From Clostridiaceae bacterium (GTDB lineage: Bacteria; Bacillota; Clostridia; Clostridiales; Clostridiaceae), in the NCBI GenBank assembly GCA_902363375.1, contig CABIZX010000001.1, positions 1,240,001-1,304,000 on the forward strand: DNA of 64,000 nucleotides, in the 5' to 3' direction. The notes under the pieces were generated by a model. The model made no database searches. It saw nothing but the letters and a program-made list of their open reading frames with translations, and was not told where the DNA came from. Shown here piece after piece: positions 61,561-64,000 of the stretch (position 1 is its first letter; every line of letters starts with the position of its first letter). A program made the position numbers and the translations under genes.

Positions 61561-62598
61561 TTAATGAGGTAAGTTTGTACCCTTAAGCCTCTCTATAATT
61601 TCTTTTCCTGGTTCACTTTTCAAAAATTCATAGGTGGTCTGCGGAACCAATTCTTTAACTTCTTCCATTTTATCTTCTTTAAGCAAATCTCTTACTCTAG
61701 ATGCACTTATAGCTCTATTATCTATTTCACATCTTTCTACAACTTGAACTTCTACTCCATATTTAGGCAATACTTTTTTTAAGGTTTCATTGTAAGTATT
61801 CGTAACATTACAATAAGGTTCACTACCTACATATCTCTTATTTATATTTAGTTCCTTACAAAAATATTTTCCAAATACATTTCCATCAATTTTAGTATAC
61901 TCTTTTAAAATATCGTCATCCTTTCTCAAAAAATAGTTTGGAAATGTAGCTGAAGATATAATGTAGTTTCCACCTGGTATAACAGTTACATTTTCAAATT
62001 CATTGACACCTTCTTTTATAAGTTTAAATCTAACTTTAAATGGAAATGATGACTTATCTTCCTCTACTACAAATATTATTACATTCTTATTTTCCTTAGC
62101 TGCTTTTTCTACTATGTATTTATGTCCTAAGGTGAATGGATTGCAATTCATAATCAAAGCTACATAATTTTCATTATCATTTAAATTATAATCTTTCTTT
62201 AACTTCTTCAGTTCGCTTGTAATGTTCTTATTTCCTGTCTCCAGTAAACTTACTTTATCTGTATCAACTATCACCTTATAACCTAACCCTTCAAATAAAA
62301 AGTTATTAGATGGCTTAGTAAAAATAAAGTTATGATAGATTCCTTCTTCAAATAGTCTATTAGTTATATCCGTAATAAGTATATTAGATATACCTTGACC
62401 TTGATGTTCTTGGCTAACTGCAAAGCATTTAACTATATTATTTTTTTTAGAGCATGTAGCTATTATTTCTCCATCTTCTTCTATTATTAAAGTATAATCT
62501 ACATCTTCATATTTCAAGTCGAATCCTTTTAAAAAAGTCTCAACTCTCTTCACTTCTAACTTAGATCTAAGATTTATTTTTTGAGTATTATAATACAT
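61561..62598 (-). CDS. citC: [Citrate (pro-3S)-lyase] ligase
   Basis: 345 aa. The N-terminal third is a GNAT-like domain (ATCSKKNNIVKCFAVSQEHQGQGISNILI). The rest is a nucleotidyltransferase of the HxGH type (MNCNPFTLGHKYIVEKAAKENKNVIIFVV, and ISASRVRDLL as the ISxxR-like motif). It activates citrate lyase by acetylating the prosthetic-group thiol with acetate and ATP. GAGGTG is its ribosome site. It lies 113 bases upstream of citXG, on the same strand, in the expected order. Confidence 0.9.
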   Translation of the reverse strand: MYYNTQKINLRSKLEVKRVETFLKGFDLKYEDVDYTLIIEEDGEIIATCSKKNNIVKCFAVSQEHQGQGISNILITDITNRLFEEGIYHNFIFTKPSNNFLFEGLGYKVIVDTDKVSLLETGNKNITSELKKLKKDYNLNDNENYVALIMNCNPFTLGHKYIVEKAAKENKNVIIFVVEEDKSSFPFKVRFKLIKEGVNEFENVTVIPGGNYIISSATFPNYFLRKDDDILKEYTKIDGNVFGKYFCKELNINKRYVGSEPYCNVTNTYNETLKKVLPKYGVEVQVVERCEIDNRAISASRVRDLLKEDKMEEVKELVPQTTYEFLKSEPGKEIIERLKGTNLPH

Positions 62599-62644
62599 TT
62601 TTTCACCTCATTTAATAAATTGTACTATATATTAATTATTAACT

Positions 62645-62848
62645 TTATAAATTAAAGTATTTTCTTACAAAAGATATTATCAACAAAGCAATAATTACTA
62701 TGATTACTGATAACATAGCATCAAATCCACTTCTAAACTCATATTTCTTTTTTCCCTTAGTCATTTGTTCTGCTTCACTAAACATTCCTTCTGCATGAGC
62801 CTCTTGTAGGATTTCTTTATTTGTTTTTCCATTTTTCTTTTTTCCCAT
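62645..62848 (-). CDS. Small single-helix membrane protein, 67 aa
   Basis: A basic, charged N-terminus (MGKKKNGKTNKEILQEAHAEGMFSEAEQM) is followed by a C-terminal membrane helix (MLSVIIVIIALLIISFV) and a short basic end. ATG 62848 follows GGAG by eight bases; an earlier GTG is inside the ribosome site. No family recognised. It lies between the transporter and citC and is thus likely part of the citrate unit; a role in the transporter or a decarboxylase pump is a guess. Confidence 0.6.
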   Translation of the reverse strand: MGKKKNGKTNKEILQEAHAEGMFSEAEQMTKGKKKYEFRSGFDAMLSVIIVIIALLIISFVRKYFNL

Positions 62849-62908
62849 ACTTTTCACTCCATTATAGATTATGATTTCTTTATTTAATACTTACATTGTA
62901 TCATAATA

Positions 62909-62941
62909 TAAAAAGAGTGTTGACATCAACACTCTTTTTAT
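62909..62941. terminator. Terminator after the transporter gene
   Basis: AAAAAGAGTGTTGA and TCAACACTCTTTTT form a perfect stem with almost no loop beyond CA; T's follow on both strands. It separates the transporter from the small membrane protein, so readthrough or a second promoter is needed for citC. Confidence 0.85.
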
Positions 62942-62962
62942 ATTTACTTTCAAAGTTCAACT

Positions 62963-64000
62963 TTAGAAAAATATTCCAAATATTATACTTGCTAATATCA
63001 ACATTATTCCCCCACCTAGACGAGAAGAAATTTGTGCGAAGGACATTAAATCCATACGTTTTGCTGCTGTAAGCACTGCAACGTCCCCTGATCCTCCACG
63101 GTTTGCCATACATAGTCCAGCTGTAATTGATGTTTCTATTGGATAGAATCCTACTAACCATCCAACTAGACCTGAACCTAGTATTGCACCTACAACTATT
63201 AATGCTGCTATAACAACATTAGCAAAATTGAATGCTGCTATAAGTTCTCCAAGGTCTGTCATTGCTATACCAACTCCAACCATTATTACTAGTAAGAATT
63301 GTTTAGAGAAGAATCCTTGAAGCTTTTTAGCTCCTTCTTTTAATTCTAAAGGAATTAAATTTGCTACGTTTGCTATAGCTACTAATATAACCATCCAAGC
63401 AAATCCGTGAATATCAACTTTAACATTGATTCCCATTAGTGTAAACTCTGGTATAACTAAAGTTTTTGATAAGATGTTTCCAAGTACATAGAATGCACAT
63501 GCAAGAATTAATCCTGCTGCCACTTCTCTTGCTGTAACTTTTACTACTTTAGTTTCTTCTAATTTAGATATATCTTCAGCCTTTCTTATAAGCTCACCAT
63601 GTCCGTTAAATTTAGCTCCAACCTTAGTTTCTCCTAATCTAGCTAATATAGATGCAGCTATAATAGCTATAATATTAGCTATTGTAAGAATTGAAAGTGC
63701 AAATGATAACCATGCTCCTGGATCTCCACCAGTAACACTTGAGTATATTTCACTCATAGGAATTGCTCCTGCTCCAGTACCACCACCCATTATTGGTAAT
63801 ACATACTTAGTAGCTATTTCTGATACAGGAATACCAAACATAATTCCACCTAAAGCTCCTAATAAGAAAGCAGCTACTACTCCACCTAATATTGCTGGAA
63901 TGTATCCAAGGAAAGCTTTCATAAGTAATTTTCTGTTAACTGATAGTATTGAACCTGTTATAAGTACTGCTATAAATAAATCTAAAAAGTCCGCTGTATC
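62963..64000 (-). CDS. 2-hydroxycarboxylate transporter (CitS/MaeN type), partial at the right edge
   Basis: The frame is open from 64000 (DTADFLDLFIAVLITG...) to the stop at 62963, about 346 codons; the N-terminus is outside. It has many membrane helices, and the two reentrant-loop motifs of the 2HCT family, MGGGTGAGAIPMSEIY and MANRGGSGDVAVLTAA, are both present, including the GGxG signature. The family moves citrate or malate with Na+ or in exchange. With citC and citXG just downstream, citrate is the likely substrate. The first in-window ATG (63922) is internal, not the start. Confidence 0.88.
   Translation of the reverse strand, partial: DTADFLDLFIAVLITGSILSVNRKLLMKAFLGYIPAILGGVVAAFLLGALGGIMFGIPVSEIATKYVLPIMGGGTGAGAIPMSEIYSSVTGGDPGAWLSFALSILTIANIIAIIAASILARLGETKVGAKFNGHGELIRKAEDISKLEETKVVKVTAREVAAGLILACAFYVLGNILSKTLVIPEFTLMGINVKVDIHGFAWMVILVAIANVANLIPLELKEGAKKLQGFFSKQFLLVIMVGVGIAMTDLGELIAAFNFANVVIAALIVVGAILGSGLVGWLVGFYPIETSITAGLCMANRGGSGDVAVLTAAKRMDLMSFAQISSRLGGGIMLILASIIFGIFF

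Overview
This window looks like chromosome of a low-GC, anaerobic, spore-forming Firmicute, most probably Clostridium sensu stricto. Four things point there: very AT-rich intergenic DNA, strong AGGAGG-type ribosome binding sites, a SpoVB-type flippase, and anaerobic redox genes (two different [FeFe] hydrogenases, a PPi-type phosphofructokinase, a citrate-fermentation cluster). I cannot name the species.

Layout. 1-8.1 kb: edge fragment of a zinc phospholipase C-like protein, a membrane-anchored PQQ-type sugar dehydrogenase-like propeller, two MOP flippases (SpoVB-like and MurJ/YtgP-like) and, between them, a CopZ-type [2Fe-2S]/zinc protein with an in-frame UGA followed at once by a bacterial SECIS-like hairpin. 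I read this as a selenoprotein that ordinary ORF calling misses. An RluA pseudouridine synthase and an M20 amidohydrolase follow. 8.3-11.4 kb: an accessory scar with small hypothetical and membrane proteins, a frameshifted gene, a tyrosine recombinase cut off before its catalytic domain, and a short membrane-peptide ORF fully covered by an antisense transcription unit. 11.5-31 kb: housekeeping and metabolism (UvrD/PcrA-like helicase, PncB, a Cys-tailed HesB-like protein, Nudix hydrolase, D,D-carboxypeptidase, HAD phosphatase, SprT-like protein, VIT-vWA protein, M19 dipeptidase, WG-repeat protein, Pfp, NagB, a lone type IV pilin, a TPR protein, MsrA). 31-36 kb: a divergent-type [FeFe] hydrogenase, a DtxR-family regulator, and a feoA-feoA-feoB-Cys-rich peptide operon with a Fur-box-like site and a repeated 16-bp palindrome.

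36-41 kb: a 1175-aa BrxC-like ATPase with no other BREX gene nearby, a membrane protein, and a probable 6S RNA with its own promoter and terminator. 41-55 kb: a DUF169 protein with a coupled short leader ORF, a metNIQ-type ABC transporter, a zinc-finger/pRiA4b/SEC-C protein, three flavodoxin-fold reductases, a GNAT acetyltransferase, an M24 peptidase-like protein, MTA/SAH nucleosidase and HtpG. 55-60 kb: a trimeric (probably electron-bifurcating) hydrogenase operon hydC-hydB-hydA plus a small thioredoxin-like ferredoxin. 60-64 kb: a citX-citG fusion, citC, a one-TM small protein and the edge-truncated 2-hydroxycarboxylate transporter.

The most interesting items are the selenoprotein candidate, the orphan BrxC, the antisense/small-peptide locus at 10.7-10.9 kb and the iron-control sites before feo. 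Identifications come from reading motifs by eye. No database search was run.
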